From positions 2,881,631 to 2,945,630 of the forward strand of contig ML133496.1 of assembly GCA_003864495.1 (NCBI GenBank): 64,000 bases of DNA. The letters run 5' to 3'. The notes below the pieces were generated by a model that saw only the letters and a list, made by a program, of their open reading frames with translations, was not told the origin of the DNA and ran no database searches. Below, in pieces: positions 47,187-59,753 of this stretch. Position 1 is the stretch's first letter. The number at the start of each line of letters is the position of its first letter. Both the position numbers and the translations under genes were made by a program. Source of the stretch: Nemopilema nomurai. Taxonomy: Eukaryota; Cnidaria; Scyphozoa; Rhizostomeae; Rhizostomatidae.

Positions 47187-50100
47187 ATGGAGCTTGCCAA
47201 GAAGTGCCCTTTTCTGAAGCGGGTTCCTTCGTCATTTCTACGGAAATCTGGACCATCTCTTATTGCCTATGCTGAGAAATGTCCTGTGATGTCTCATGTT
47301 CTTACTTCTAAAGTCGCCAGCCCAAAATTATCGGAAGGTAGGTAGTTAGGCCCATCTGTCAAAATGCGACCTTAAGGTTCTCTTATATAACTTACTACGC
47401 TTTAGTCTTAACGAAAACTCTCATTGAATTATGAACACTGTTTTCATATAGTTTAAGTGTATTTTTCGGCTATTTATAGTGTGTATCGTGTAATCTAGAA
47501 GGGAAGACTTGGGGCGAAATTGGACAATCCGGAGAGGTACCATGTTTTGCTAGATGTCATATTTTTAGTAGAGCGTTCCTTGACCCTTACCGACCTGTGA
47601 TTCGTTAATGCAGGCAAAAAATCCTCGACGTGTATGACATGACGTTAATCGGATTTACCTCCGGATTGTCCGATTTCGCCACATTTCCAAACAAGCAGAT
47701 ATGTCGAAACTGAATTATTACGTCAAATTTTTTATGTTTTGCACTGTATGATTTATTTTGCATTTTAAGTAGAGGAAAGCCTAATTATGTAACAATGTTA
47801 GGTGTAAACGTATTCGATCGGTAAATTGAATGATAATTCCGAAGGAGCTAGGAGTTAGTTTTACGTTTCTACTCACTGTGGATTTTGTGAGTAGACAACT
47901 TTCACACTTTCAATGAAAATTAGAACATGATCTTTCTATATGTACTCGAAAATCTTTCAAGTATTCTTCAAGGAAAGTACAGTCTAGCTGCGATGGAATG
48001 ATTTTTCACAATTCTTATTTAAGAAGATGTTATGACTTGTGGTTTGTTATTGACCACATTGATAGACATCTGTCGCATGTCACATGTTGCTACATAAGAA
48101 TGTTTTTATATTTGGGTGATGTGAGTTAACGAATAGTTTAAAATATGTCATTGTATTATGTTTGGAAGCTTTTGATGGTAAACAAGTTTACTTCTAGTGC
48201 AAAGCATATGATGTTAAAAGTTGTGAAATTTGTTAAAGGATTTAAATCTTTTTCTGCCCATGTTAATTATGACAAATGTTTACTACCAGGTGAACAGATA
48301 CAAATGTTTGTACTTAGATTGTTGTTTACTAATTTCTCAAAACTATCTACCTTGTTCTTTAGAACTTTCTGAAGATAAATTCTCATATCATTTATCTCAT
48401 TCTTGATAAAGACAAAAACAAGCAAGAGTGTTTGGTTCATTGATCATTGGGCTAAAAGATTTGATTAGCACCATGGACAGATAATGAAGTATACAGCATA
48501 AAATAAAATAAAATTATTTCGTTTGCAACACCAAGGTTCTTTCTCAGGGATAGGTCTGCTTAGGTTTGCCTTGTTCCCCAATATCCTTCTGTGTTCAAGA
48601 GTATTTAAATGTCTCAAATAGGCTTGGCTTTTGGATCATATTTGGGTTGCACTGAAGTGTTATGATTACATGTTAAATGCTCTACAGCTTGAATTGGCCT
48701 GGTTGTGGGTCCTCTATGCGTTCAGCTTTTAGACTTGAAAAATACCAAAGGGCAGTGGTGCTATTTTTTGCTAATTTTAGGATCCAATAATCTTTTCGAA
48801 TATTTGAAGAGTTTTGATTTTTTCCACCTGTTTTTAACAACATATTTAGTCATTTCTTAATCATTGCTTTATCACAGTGTCTGTGATTAGTAATCATTAA
48901 GTGAAATATTTCATTCTTCTTTTTAATATTCAAATATTGACCTGTTAGTTGTATTTCATTACAAATTAAACAGTCCTGAAAAATATGTTTTCATTAACAT
49001 AGATGTCAAAACATCTGGCCACACAACTGAAAATTCTGAAAATGACAAAAGTAAGTTGATTGATGTTTTATTAGATTTGTGGAAAATGTTTTGATTCTGT
49101 TCCACAGCTGCCTTTCTTTAGTAAAAACGGGCAGCTGTTCCAGCTTGCTTTGTGCACCTGCAGAGCTTTGGTTGGGTATGTTTCATAAAAGGTTTCTCAC
49201 AATTCTCCTAAAAGGTATATATACATAGTGTTATTTTCTTTATTCCTTTATCATTTCAAGCAATTTGATTAATTTTTGCCATTATGCCATTTTTTTAATT
49301 CTAAGTTTCTTTATAATCATAACAAATTTACATTGTTTCAACCAAGTAGGATTGTGAGCAATCACGAAAGCCAATTTTTCACACTAATATTAGCATTTTG
49401 TTTGTGTAAGCTGCCATGGGCTTGCTAAATAGTCACATTCATCAATTATTAAAGGTATTTTTGCAACCAAGGCTTTCTAAGTTGTTAACAAAAAGACCCT
49501 GGTTATTGCAATTTTCGACAAATGCAATGTTTGACAGTGTTTGTTATTGAATTTTCATACCTTATATATATATTTAGAAACCTTAATAAAAGTTTATAAA
49601 TGGTGAGGCAGTTGTTACATTCCTGTTTGTAAGCTTTAATTCAATTTTATAACCTGTTTAAAAGCTAAGACATGTTAACATTTTGAGGAATAATTTATGA
49701 ACAAAGCTAGAGATTTGAGTTGTTGCTAGTTGGCATTAAAACTAAAAATATATATAATGGCATCCAGTAGTAGTAGCAGTTTTTGTGATAGATTATAGTT
49801 TAAAAGATTATGTTAACACCTTTTTAGAATATATGTTTTTTGTTTTTATTGAAATAGTTGATTTTGGTAACTTGCTAGGATAAAATCATAAGATGAAGGT
49901 TATCATGAAATAAATAATTTGGAGGAAATCATAAAATAAATAATTTGGCATTTAAGTAGAGAGTATAAATCAGATTGAATCTGATACCTATATTGTGTTG
50001 TAAGTTATCAGGCTGTTTTTAAAAGCTATTATAACTTGTGTTGTTTTCTTTTTATTATCAAAGCCCCTTTTGTTGCATAAATTCTATTATTGTTTTGTCA

Positions 50101-53100
50101 TGAATCATCTTTTTAAATATTTGCTGATCACTATGTTCTGTTTGCTGTTTCCCTATATTTTGGCCCCTTGTTCTCATGACTAATATGGTTTTATGGCCTG
50201 TTAATTCTGAGCCGATATTGCTTCAAAAAGTAAATTATGCAAAATGTAGATACCTCTTTGCAAACCCAATGTGATGGCAATGTGATTTTGGTGTTTTGCC
50301 ACATTTCTGCCTAAGAAAGCAACCTCATTTTTGCTTGGAACAAGTTGTAAGCATTTGTTGTGTATGCTGCAGTTGTTGGAACATTTTTCTGTTGAAGAAA
50401 TTTTTGCTAATGTATATAAAAATATTAAAAAACAATTTGAGCCACCTGCAATTTTTACCATTCTTTTAGATTTAACTAGGTTCCTGACATGAAAAGAAGT
50501 CTACCCCATTCCAAGCTTTTTGGAATTGGCAAGCCTTGACTTTTCAGGAAAAAATAGGCCACAGAATGTTTCACCACCTTGATGTAAAATTATAATTTAA
50601 ATCATCTTTGGTTCCTTTCATCTACTTCCCCCATTGCTTAAGTATTGCAAGGCCGACCAACTTTTGCAAGAATTCATGTAACATGTAAAATTTCTCTGTT
50701 GATAAGGTTGCCCTTTCAAATCAACTTATACTGGAAAGCCAATTATCAACCCTGAAATTGCTGTTATGTCAAGAGGTGCTGAAGAGAAACCCAACAATCT
50801 GGAGCCTCTTGCTGATGAAAATAAACAAGGTCAGTAACAAAATGGTCCTGATGTCCAAGCTGCAACTAAGAAAGGAATTACTTTGCATTATAGCCTGTTG
50901 TTATTTCCTCTTTCACTGAAGCATGTTCGTCTAAACAATGTAACATCTGAATTATCTACTCTATCTAAACAATGTAACATCTGAATCAAGACAAAATGTG
51001 CTGAGTCCTTCCAAATTTCCAATTGATCGGAATCATTTTTGAGAAAGCTTGCGTTTAATTTTTACAATGATACCATGCCACTGCCAGTTATGCTTTAAAG
51101 ATGTAATAAAGATAATTAAAGTTAAAGATATAAGATTTGAACTTAAAAAAGAGAACGTTTTTGTGCTTTGACTGGATTATTTGGTGAATTTCTTTGTTGA
51201 AGCCATTGGAATTTTTTAAGGGTCATGTCCATTTGAAAGTGGAAAATACGTGCTGAAGAGTTTGGATGATGTTGAGAAGACATTTGATTCTAATACTAAA
51301 GACAAAAGAGGCAAGGCTGAAGTTGATATCAATGTGGATAGAGTAGATAATCGAGGTATTCTTGACAATTATTATGTTTTTATGCTGCAATTTGCGTATT
51401 GGCAATGTACAGGATATCCAGTATGCAAAATTCATATACATTTGTTTGAGTAATGGGTAATGCTTATTGACACTCGTTGGAAAATCGTATGATCATTGAA
51501 AGAGTAAAGTGGCCAACATGTTTGGTATACTTGAGTTTGAAGTCCATGTCAACTGTTTAAAATCAGTGTAATTTTTTCAGATCGCAGTGGACTTGGATAT
51601 CTTGCATCTCATTTCAATTACAATGCATTCTTCAACCAGAAGATAAAGGAAAAGAAAGATGACCATTCTTATCGGGTTTTTAAGAAGGTGAATCGGCTTG
51701 CTACCCAGTTTCCACTAGCAGACGACTTCAGTTCAAACGATGCAAAAAAGGTGACTGTCTGGTGTAGCAATGATTATCTTGGCATGAGCCGTCATCCGGA
51801 TGTCGTCCAAGCTGCCAGGTATTTTCACGCATTTTCCGTCAAAAAGGGGGGTACGGCCACGCATGAAAGTAGCTACAATAGAAGATCGAATTTGAAATTT
51901 GCAAACCTTTTAACGAATCAAACTTGCATGACTTTTCAATAAATTGATTTTTTAAATAAATTTTGAATGATTATGTCCCTATGCTTTTCAGATTTTGAGA
52001 ATTCCATTCCATATGTTTATTTATATACCTTGCCATGTCAGAAATCGTTTTTTACTTCCTGCCATTTCAAATTTCTATTTCAAAGTTTTCTGAAGCAAAT
52101 TTTACTCCAGCTGCTTATTTCATTGCAGTGTTTGTATAGATAGATTTTGTATCGATTGTCATCCATGTTATTGTTACAAATAGGGCCAGTTTGATTGTTT
52201 ATTCAACCTTTTTGATTGATTGCAGAGACGTCATTAATGACCATGGTGTTGGTGCCGGTGGTACACGTAACATCTCGGGCACCAGTATGTTCCACCATGC
52301 CCTTGAGAAGTCCCTAGCTGACTGGCACGACAAAGAGGCAGCCCTCCTGTTCACATCCTGCTACGTCGCCAACGATACCACCCTGTACACCATAGGCAAC
52401 ATGATGCCAGGCTGTATCATCTTTTCTGACGAGGGCAATCATGCCTCTATGATACATGGTGCGTTCGTATCAATATGTAACGATGTACCCTTGTGTGGCA
52501 TTATAAGAAACGTAGCGAGGAAGGCGTAGGCAGGTTGGAGATGCAGGGCCTAGAAAATTTTTATCTTAATGAAAGTATTCAAAAACGTACTGGAGTTTGG
52601 CGCTATGATGGCGCTCTACGACCCTGAATATTATATAACCCTGTACACGATAAAGTAGTATTATATATTTAATCAAATATGTTAAATAATGATGATATTT
52701 GAATGCTTAGTTTTGTAGAGATGTATGGGGCAAATATCAACCCACGTGACCCAATTTCAATCTAGTTTTGTCAGCAGTCTAGTAAATTTAATCGCATTTT
52801 TCTTTTTAATCCTGTTAAGCCAATGAGTTTGGATGTCTCTATATCCAATGGCTGTCTATGATAACCTCTTATTTCTAGCCTCTGAAGTTATACCCACGTT
52901 ATTCAGTCTGTTGGATTCTGCAACCTCCCTGATTATTGGTTACCAAACATTTTGTGTCATAGTCAAGATATGTTGAATAATTCCGTTCTTGTTTATAGGA
53001 ATTAGGACAAGCAAAGCAAAAAAGCAGATATTCAAGCACAACGACCCCGCCTCTCTTGAAGATCTTTTGAAGAAGGCTGACCCAAAAGCCCCAAAAATTG

Positions 53101-56100
53101 TCGCCTTTGAAACGGTGCATTCAATGTCTGGCTCAGTGTGTCCAGTGTCGGAGCTTTGTGATATTGCTCACAAGTATGGCGCCTTGACTTTCATCGACGA
53201 GGTACCATTTATGTTTTATGAATGTCTTATGTTGTTTGAAGTCTTATCAGATTCCGTATATCTTCGGTTCTCTTTTGTACTGGCGCATTGCTGTTCTTTG
53301 TTGATCTTCTGAAAGATGGCGTGTGGGAATGTGACGTAAAACGTCATTGATCAAACATGAACGAACATAGTCAAACAACACAGAACAACGTTCAACACCA
53401 CGGAGCATGGTCGAGAAACACTGGCCAAAGTTAAACCACACTAACACTGAACAACTTAATAAACATTGAACATCGTTGAAATACATCACTGAACAGTGTT
53501 AAATAATACTGAGCCAATTCGATGAATACTGAACATTGATCAATACAGAACAATGTTGATAAACACTTATCATTCTTGAACATAGCTGAACATTGTTGAG
53601 CAATACTGAACAATATTGAGCAATACTGAAAATTGTTGAACATCACTGAACAATGTTAAGCAATACTGAACATCGTAGAACAACATGGAACAATGTTGAT
53701 AAACACTGAACATTGTTGAGCAATACTGAACATCGTAGAACATCACTGAACATTGTTGAGCAATACTGAACATCGTAAAACATCACTGAACATTGTTGAG
53801 CAATACTGAACATCGTAGAACATCACTGAACAATGTTGAGCAATACTGAACATCGTAGAACAACATGGAACAATGTTGATAAACACTGAACATTGTTGAG
53901 CAATACTGAACATCGTAGAACATCACTAAACATTGTTGAGCAATACTGAACATCGTAAAACATCACTGAACAATGTTGAGCAATACTGAACATCGTAGAA
54001 CAACATGGAACAATGTTGATAAACACTTATTATTGTTGAACATAACTGAACAATGTCGAGCAATACTGAACATCGTAGAACATCATTGAACATTGTAGAA
54101 CAACACTGAACATCGTAAAACATCACTGAACAATGTTGAGCAATACTGAACATCGTAGAACAACATGGAACAATGTTGATAAACACTTATTATTGTTGAA
54201 CATCACTGAACAATGTTGAGCAATACTGAACATCGTAGAACAACATGGAACAATGTTGATAAACACTGAACATTGTTGAGCAATACTGAACATCGTAAAA
54301 CATCACTGAACATTGTTGAGCAATACTGAACATCGTAAAACATCACTGAACAATGTTGAGCAATACTGAACATCGTAGAACAACATGGAACAATGTTGAT
54401 AAACACTTATTATTGTTGAACATAACTGAACAATGTCGAGCAATACTGAACATCGTAGAACATCATTGAACATTGTAGAAGAACACTGAACATCGTAAAA
54501 CATCACTGAACAATGTTGAGCAATACTGAACATCGTAGAACAACATGGAACAATGTTGATAAACACTTATTATTGTTGAACATCACTGAGCAATGTTGAG
54601 CAATACTGAACGTTACTGAACAACCTTAAAAAGTGTTAAACAGCGTCAAATGACATTGAGCAATGCACTGAGCTTGCTTCAATGAACTGAACTTTGTTGT
54701 TCCTATAAAGATTCTTACATTTGGATTTTTCCGCTATCTGTCTTTATCAGACTAGTAGACTAGTTTTGACCAGGTTTATCTTCATTTTCGGTTCGATTTA
54801 GTATTTTCTCTTTTCTTTTAAGGTGCATGCTGTTGGTCTGTATGGAGAACGTGGTGCTGGTATCGGTGATAGAGACAACGTGTTGGGGAAAATGGACATC
54901 ATAAGTGGCACGCTAGGAAAAGCAGTCGGGGTCATTGGTGGATACATTGCAGCAAGTGAAGCGTTGGTTGACACAATAAGGAGGTAGTCATTAGTTTTAG
55001 CTTTGTGATATTAGTAAACGGCCCAGAGCATGTAAAGTCACACTTTAAGAACTTATGTGATTGTTTTAAAACTTGTTTGCGATAAGTGCGAAAACGCCGC
55101 GAACAGACGAACGCTGCTGGCGATAAGTGCGAAAACGCCGCGAACAGACGAACGCTGCTGGCGATAAGTGCGAAAACACCGCGAACAGACGGACGCTGCT
55201 GGCGATAAGTGCGAAAACGCCGCGAACAGACGAATGCTGCTGGCGATAAGTGCGAAAACACCGCGAACAGACGGACGCTGCTGGCGATAAGTGCGAAAAC
55301 GCTGCGAACAGACGAACGCTGCTGGCGATAAGTGCGAAAACACCGCGAACAGACGGACGCTGCTGGCGATAAGTGCGAAAACACCGCGAACAGACAAACG
55401 CTGCTGGCGATAAGTGCGAAAACACCGCGAACAGACGGACGCTGCTGGCGATAAGTGCGAAAAAGCTAAAAATTGAACAAAAAGGAGAGTTTTTATTTCT
55501 GCCGGCCCTTAACTTCAGTAAAAATAGCTTTTTATTTCGAGCAAGCGTAGAATGAAATTTAGTTATTTTCATTGCAATGCCATATTTTTCCTGAGAGAAG
55601 GCTTTTGCATTTCAAGCTTTATTTCACATTACTGGAATGAAAGCGTATTAATATTTGCAAACATTTTCCAAAGATACTTTTGCATGCTCGATGCTAGTTC
55701 CGTGCTGACAGCTAATGGTCGTTTTGACACGATTAGCAAATGTATGAAACGTGCTTTTAGAACATCGTAATTTCAATAAAGCTTCTACCAATCTACGTGC
55801 CAAAGAGAGACAGAGCTCCTTTGCTCCCGTCAGTTTGATATTAATTTGTGCCAATCATTTCTAAGAAGGCCTACGAGTATTTTATGTCCAACACAACGGA
55901 TGTGTGTTCAGAGCTTTGGAGAAATGCCAAACCTGGTTGCTTGTACTAATCCTGGGATATTTTGGTTTCTACATGCAATACCGTTTTGGTATTCCAATAA
56001 ATAGTAACCAAGTTATTCTGAATGTTTAGTGTAAAAGGTCATAGGCAACATAATTTCTTACGAACAATCATAGAGTGTGTGGAAATAACCGACCCGAGCG

Positions 56101-58273
56101 GGATTCAACTCACGACCCTTGACTTTGTACGCCAAGTGCTCGTACCGCTGAGCTATCGGGTCATGCTTTCAAGCCAGCACTTGAGGCCAAGCCATTTATC
56201 TGCACTGTCGCTTTGGCAATATATCAAAGTTTCAAGGCCATATGTTTCAAGGCTCTCTCAGTCGGATACTCGCAACTGTGACCACAACCTCAGTATCGCA
56301 AGTTCTTTGCAAAGCCTTGGGTGACAACATTTCTAAGTGACTATTCACTATCTTGATTTGATTTAAGCGCCCGTCTATCAATAAGGCTTAAGATCCTTGA
56401 TGATGGATTTCGCGATTGTCTGCTTTCACTTGATTCTTCCAATTGGCCTACGCCGCAAAGTGTTGTTATCGGTGATACATAAAGACCAACAGTACTGTTG
56501 TGCTTGACAAGAATTAAGAACTGCTGCATTCGCCTCTTTTGGTTCTTCGCAGAGTTTACGGTTTCCAGTGAAAACCATCTATCGAGGTTCCCTTTTTCGT
56601 GATTTTTAGCAGTTGTTTTGGTAGGCTGCGGAATCAGCTAAAGAAAAGAGCCACTGGATTACGATCTGAAAGGGAATATTATTTACCGACGTTGGATCGT
56701 ACTCTTCGAAGTATTGCAATCAATTCGATCCCCTTCATAATGCGCTGGCTTTTAGAGTTAGGTCATACTTGGTGAAGAAAACATTTACCTTTTCAAAGAT
56801 ATCAAAACGCGTTTGTTGAATGCAGGAATTTATGACGGCGGAGATGTCTGATTCTTGGCACAGAAGAAATACCCCCGTCTTTTGATTTTATCACGTGCCA
56901 CTTCAGACGACCAACCAGAACAACCAGCTCCTTCTCAACGAGAACTTCTCCAGTTGCAAAAGCTTCTTGCTTCGTTGTAAAATCGCACGCTTGTCGCCCT
57001 TGTCCTAAGTCTCAAGGAATAATTTGGGTGGAATGCCAAACTTCTCAATGTTATTCTTGAGATTTTTCCTCGATGGTTTGAAACACCACTGCCTAAAATA
57101 AACTGCCTGCCTCAAATTGACTGCGTTAAGTGACCTCTGCGCTGGCGCTCGAGAATTATCTTTGCCCGTTTCCTTATTGCCTGTAATGAGAAAATGTTGG
57201 CCGTGCTGTGACATGGCTGTGTTTGGTTTTTCAGTTACGGATCAGGATTCATTTTCACCACTGCATTACCACCAGACAAGGCAGCCGCTGCGCTAGCCTC
57301 TCTCCAGATTCTGAAGTCTGCCGAGGGGCAGGAGCTACGGGCACGTCATCAACAGGCAGTGGCGTCGGTCAGAAATCAACTCCTTCGGCGCGGCTTACCT
57401 GTGTGCTACGCTCCAAGTCATATCATTCCTGTTGCTGTAAGTAACGCTACGGCACTATGTCTTATTTTGCGTTAGGACAAGTTTTTAGGAGCCTATAGGC
57501 CGTTTCCTGGATTCCTAAAAGTTGCAAGACTTTGATATACTGACACTGACGACTCTTAATGAATGAATTACGTCAACATTCTGTCCAACGTCGTTTCGTA
57601 ATTCATTCTCACGACGGTAAACATTTCGGAATTCTTCGACTGTTTTGTATTTTCCACTTAGCAAGATGAATTATCATAATTTGAATTCTTCTTTGCAACA
57701 AACTAAGATGTAAAGCGTGGGTGTAGCTAGATAAGGTACTAAATCCTGGTTTAGTGTTTGCCAACAGTGCTTGCATTCATTTAAACGTGATTTTGAAAAA
57801 CACCGCATTCACTCTGTTTTCACCGTATTGACAAAATTAAGCCACTGTTTCGTTGTTTTTCATGATCCCCCTTGGCGCGGCTACTGTTCAAAGGGAGGCT
57901 GCAATCAGTTGCGATGTTAGTGTATAGATAAGCATTTGTTACATAATTTGTTAAACTGGCGCCTCGATTCTAGGTGGGGAATCCTGACCTTTGTACCTAT
58001 GTCTCGAACACACTTCAAGAGAAGCACAACATCTACATTCAAGCCATCAATTACCCGACAGTGTCACGTGGCAGTGAAAGGCTGCGCATTGCTCCCACCC
58101 CGTGGCATGACACGAAACTCATCAATGAATTGGCTGAATCCCTGGATGATGTTTGGCACGAAGCTGGCCTTCCCAAGCTTCACCCAGTTTGCACGGATTC
58201 CTGCAGCTGCAAGATGTATTGCAAAGAGAATGTGGATGCTCATGGTGGGATGCCAATAACGGTTGCATCTTGA
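47187..58273 (+). CDS. ALAS1: 5-aminolevulinate synthase, mitochondrial, complete, 10 exons
   Basis: Exons: 47187-47337, 49003-49050, 50707-50829, 51221-51355, 51581-51818, 52226-52458, 52999-53201, 54823-54983, 57235-57436, 57974-58273; all are in phase, giving 597 residues (animal ALAS are about 590-640). It condenses glycine and succinyl-CoA to 5-aminolevulinate in the mitochondrial matrix, the first and rate-limiting step of heme synthesis. The PLP fold is clear: [49 protein letters not shown] with D376 for the PLP ring, and SGTLGKAVG with the Schiff-base lysine K410. [11 protein letters not shown] and LRIAPTP mark the C-terminal domain. The N-terminal ~150 residues, on four small exons, hold four CP heme-regulatory motifs (KCPF C7, KCPV C32, SCPF C68, SCPF C110). 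The C-terminus ends in a Cys cluster (CSCKMYC). A single animal-type ALAS need not be orthologous to ALAS1 or ALAS2 specifically. Confidence 0.96.
53351..54660 (+). repeat. 20-bp minisatellite with 380-bp higher-order repeat, ALAS intron 7
   Basis: About 1.3 kb built from decamers carrying GAACA, paired as 20-bp monomers such as CAATACTGAACATCGTAGAA. The landmark CAACATGGAA occurs at 53681, 53861, 54001, 54161, 54241, 54381 and 54541; all spacings are multiples of 20, and 53861-54240 repeats at 54241-54620 with a 380-bp offset. Minus-strand open frames here are an effect of the repeat. Confidence 0.95.
55079..55463 (+). repeat. 41-bp minisatellite, 9.4 copies, ALAS intron 8
   Basis: Unit starts GCGATAAGTGCGAAAACGCC and ends ACGCTGCTG. 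Two variants alternate for part of the array (AACGCC...GAACG versus AACACC...GGACG), suggesting amplification as 82-bp dimers. Because 41 is not a multiple of three, all minus frames cycle through the same peptide ([13 protein letters not shown] type), which explains three overlapping open frames. Confidence 0.95.
56033..56175 (-). mobile_element. tRNA-derived SINE-like repeat, copy 3
   Basis: Same leader (AAAAGGTCATAGGCAACA) and tRNA-like body as copies 1 and 2. It has an inserted base in the D-arm region and a changed box B (GAGTTGAATCCCG). Located in ALAS intron 8. Confidence 0.65.
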
Positions 58274-58489
58274 ATAGCATGACTTTTACTTAACTTGGGA
58301 CTTGGCGTCATGGATTTTATTCAATTGGTATTTACATTGCAATACATCTTTAGGTGCTTTCTTTCTTGTGCTAGAGTTATGTAAATGTGTTCGAACCAAG
58401 CAGAAACAGAAAAGACAAATTTACAGTTTAAAATGTATTGTCTCAACTGTTTGATTACCTTGGCACTCGATTGGCTTGACAGTTGATTT

Positions 58490-58830
58490 GGTTGATAGGG
58501 TTGATTGACGATTGACTGATTGGCTTGAAAGTTAATATGGTTGATAGACTGATTGACAATTGATAGGTCGGCTTGATAGTTGATCGGTTGATAGACTTGA
58601 TTGACGATTGAATGATTAGCTTGATAGTTGATCTGATTGATAGACTGATTGACAATTGATAGGTCGGCTTGATAGTTGATCGGTTGATAGACTTGACTGA
58701 CGATTGAATGATAAGCTTGATAGTTGATCTGATTGATAGACTGATTGACAATCGATAGGTCGGCTTGATAGTTGATCGGTTGATAGACTTGAATGCTGAA
58801 CCGCAGGTTTGATTGATAGTTAATCGGTTG
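58490..58830. repeat. 96-bp minisatellite after ALAS, about 3.5 copies
   Basis: The landmark AGGTCGGCTT occurs at 58565, 58661 and 58757, exactly 96 bp apart; each unit consists of two related 48-bp halves. Since 96 is a multiple of three, a 214-codon minus-strand frame (58965-58321) runs through it with a 32-residue repeat (YQPINYQADLSIVNQS type). Two frames are open at once, so coding is not supported. Confidence 0.85.
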
Positions 58831-59693
58831 ATAGGTGTGATTCCCGATCGACACTAGCTCTGCAGAACATTCACAGGGAGCGAACTTCAATTCACCGCAA
58901 TGCTTTTTGATACGTGTGATCAAACTCTTTTTTACCACTGCGCTGATAACATTTTGCTTAAGCAAAGTGTCATTCGTGGCATTCTGCTCAGCAAAATGCT
59001 CTAGTGTGCGTTGTTGCTGTCCCTTTCTTCTTCTTGATAACGGACTGGAACCGATATCGAAGTAGATTTCCCAAAGCCTCCCAAATAGAGATGAAATTAT
59101 CTTGTTAACTAGCCTGTAGAATTTAGAGTCAGTTAAATCTGGTTTTAACTTTGACTGAGGCCTATGTCTTTTAGGGCTTTTTCAGAATTTCCCACAAAAT
59201 TTTCGTTGGCTTTGTCGTGTCTGGTCATGACTAGATGCTCATTTTATCGAATTTTCTGCTTTGTTTGCGCTTTTGCACTTACTGACTTTTTGGTATTTAA
59301 TATTTAACTGACGAAGAATATGCTTACAAGTTTTTAAAGTGCTTAGAATTGCTGTTATTCGAATTCATATATCGCACAATTTGGAATTTAAACATTAGGG
59401 GTATTTCATTTTGGGCTTATTGAATTGCTTCAGTAGAACTGAAAACGTGAGTAATTCTTGTTTGTTTTTGTTTTTTTTTCTGGTGAGAGTTTCTGGTGAT
59501 TCAAATGCCAACCAGGATTTGAAACGTTTACGTATACCTTTGTTGCATCATTATGACTCTAATTTAGCCGGAAAGTCAGCTTTAATTCTTAATTGTGAAG
59601 GGAGAGGCAGCGTTAATAGGACAGTCAACTTAGTAAACAATCTCTGAGCAGGTTCCTTTTTCATGAGAGGTTTAGGGCCATGGTCAAATATGG

Positions 59694-59753
59694 TAAAGGT
59701 CATGTCGGGGTCAAGGTCATGTCGGGGTCAAGGTTATGGCAGGGTCAAGGTCA
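59694..59753 (+). promoter_or_regulatory. Four nuclear-receptor half-sites at 17-bp spacing
   Basis: TAAAGGTCA (59694), TCAAGGTCA (59711), TCAAGGTTA (59728) and TCAAGGTCA (59745) lie exactly 17 bp apart in one orientation, within a short tandem repeat. TCAAGGTCA is the extended monomer site of ERR and NR5A (SF-1/LRH-1) receptors. It starts 1.4 kb after the ALAS stop. Binding is not shown; a chance product of the minisatellite is possible. Confidence 0.35.

Larger units (their letters stand above)
54984..57234 (+). other. ALAS intron 8
   Basis: Contains the 41-bp minisatellite (55079-55463) and a tRNA-derived element (56033-56175). The remainder shows no recognisable gene or element. Confidence 0.6.

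Noticed and set aside
46915..47256. 113-codon minus-strand frame
   Set aside because: Antisense to ALAS exon 1 and its leader; no domain.
48145..48372. 75-codon frame in ALAS intron 1
   Set aside because: AT-rich, no domain or splice context; ALAS exons join in phase without it.
53247..54566. Series of minus-strand open frames rich in C, S, F ([13 protein letters not shown] type)
   Set aside because: They are translations of the 20-bp minisatellite in several frames at once; the monomer simply lacks stops on that strand.
53351..55463. CRISPR-like arrays
   Set aside because: Repeats are contiguous with no unique spacers, and the genome is eukaryotic; these are minisatellites.
54932..55572. 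Three overlapping minus-strand frames of 114-168 codons with [13 protein letters not shown] repeats
   Set aside because: A 41-bp unit cycles through all frames, so the same peptide appears in each; no independent coding sign.
58321..58965. 214-codon minus-strand frame with 32-residue repeats after ALAS
   Set aside because: Produced by a 96-bp minisatellite with two frames open together; the unique ends have no recognisable domain.
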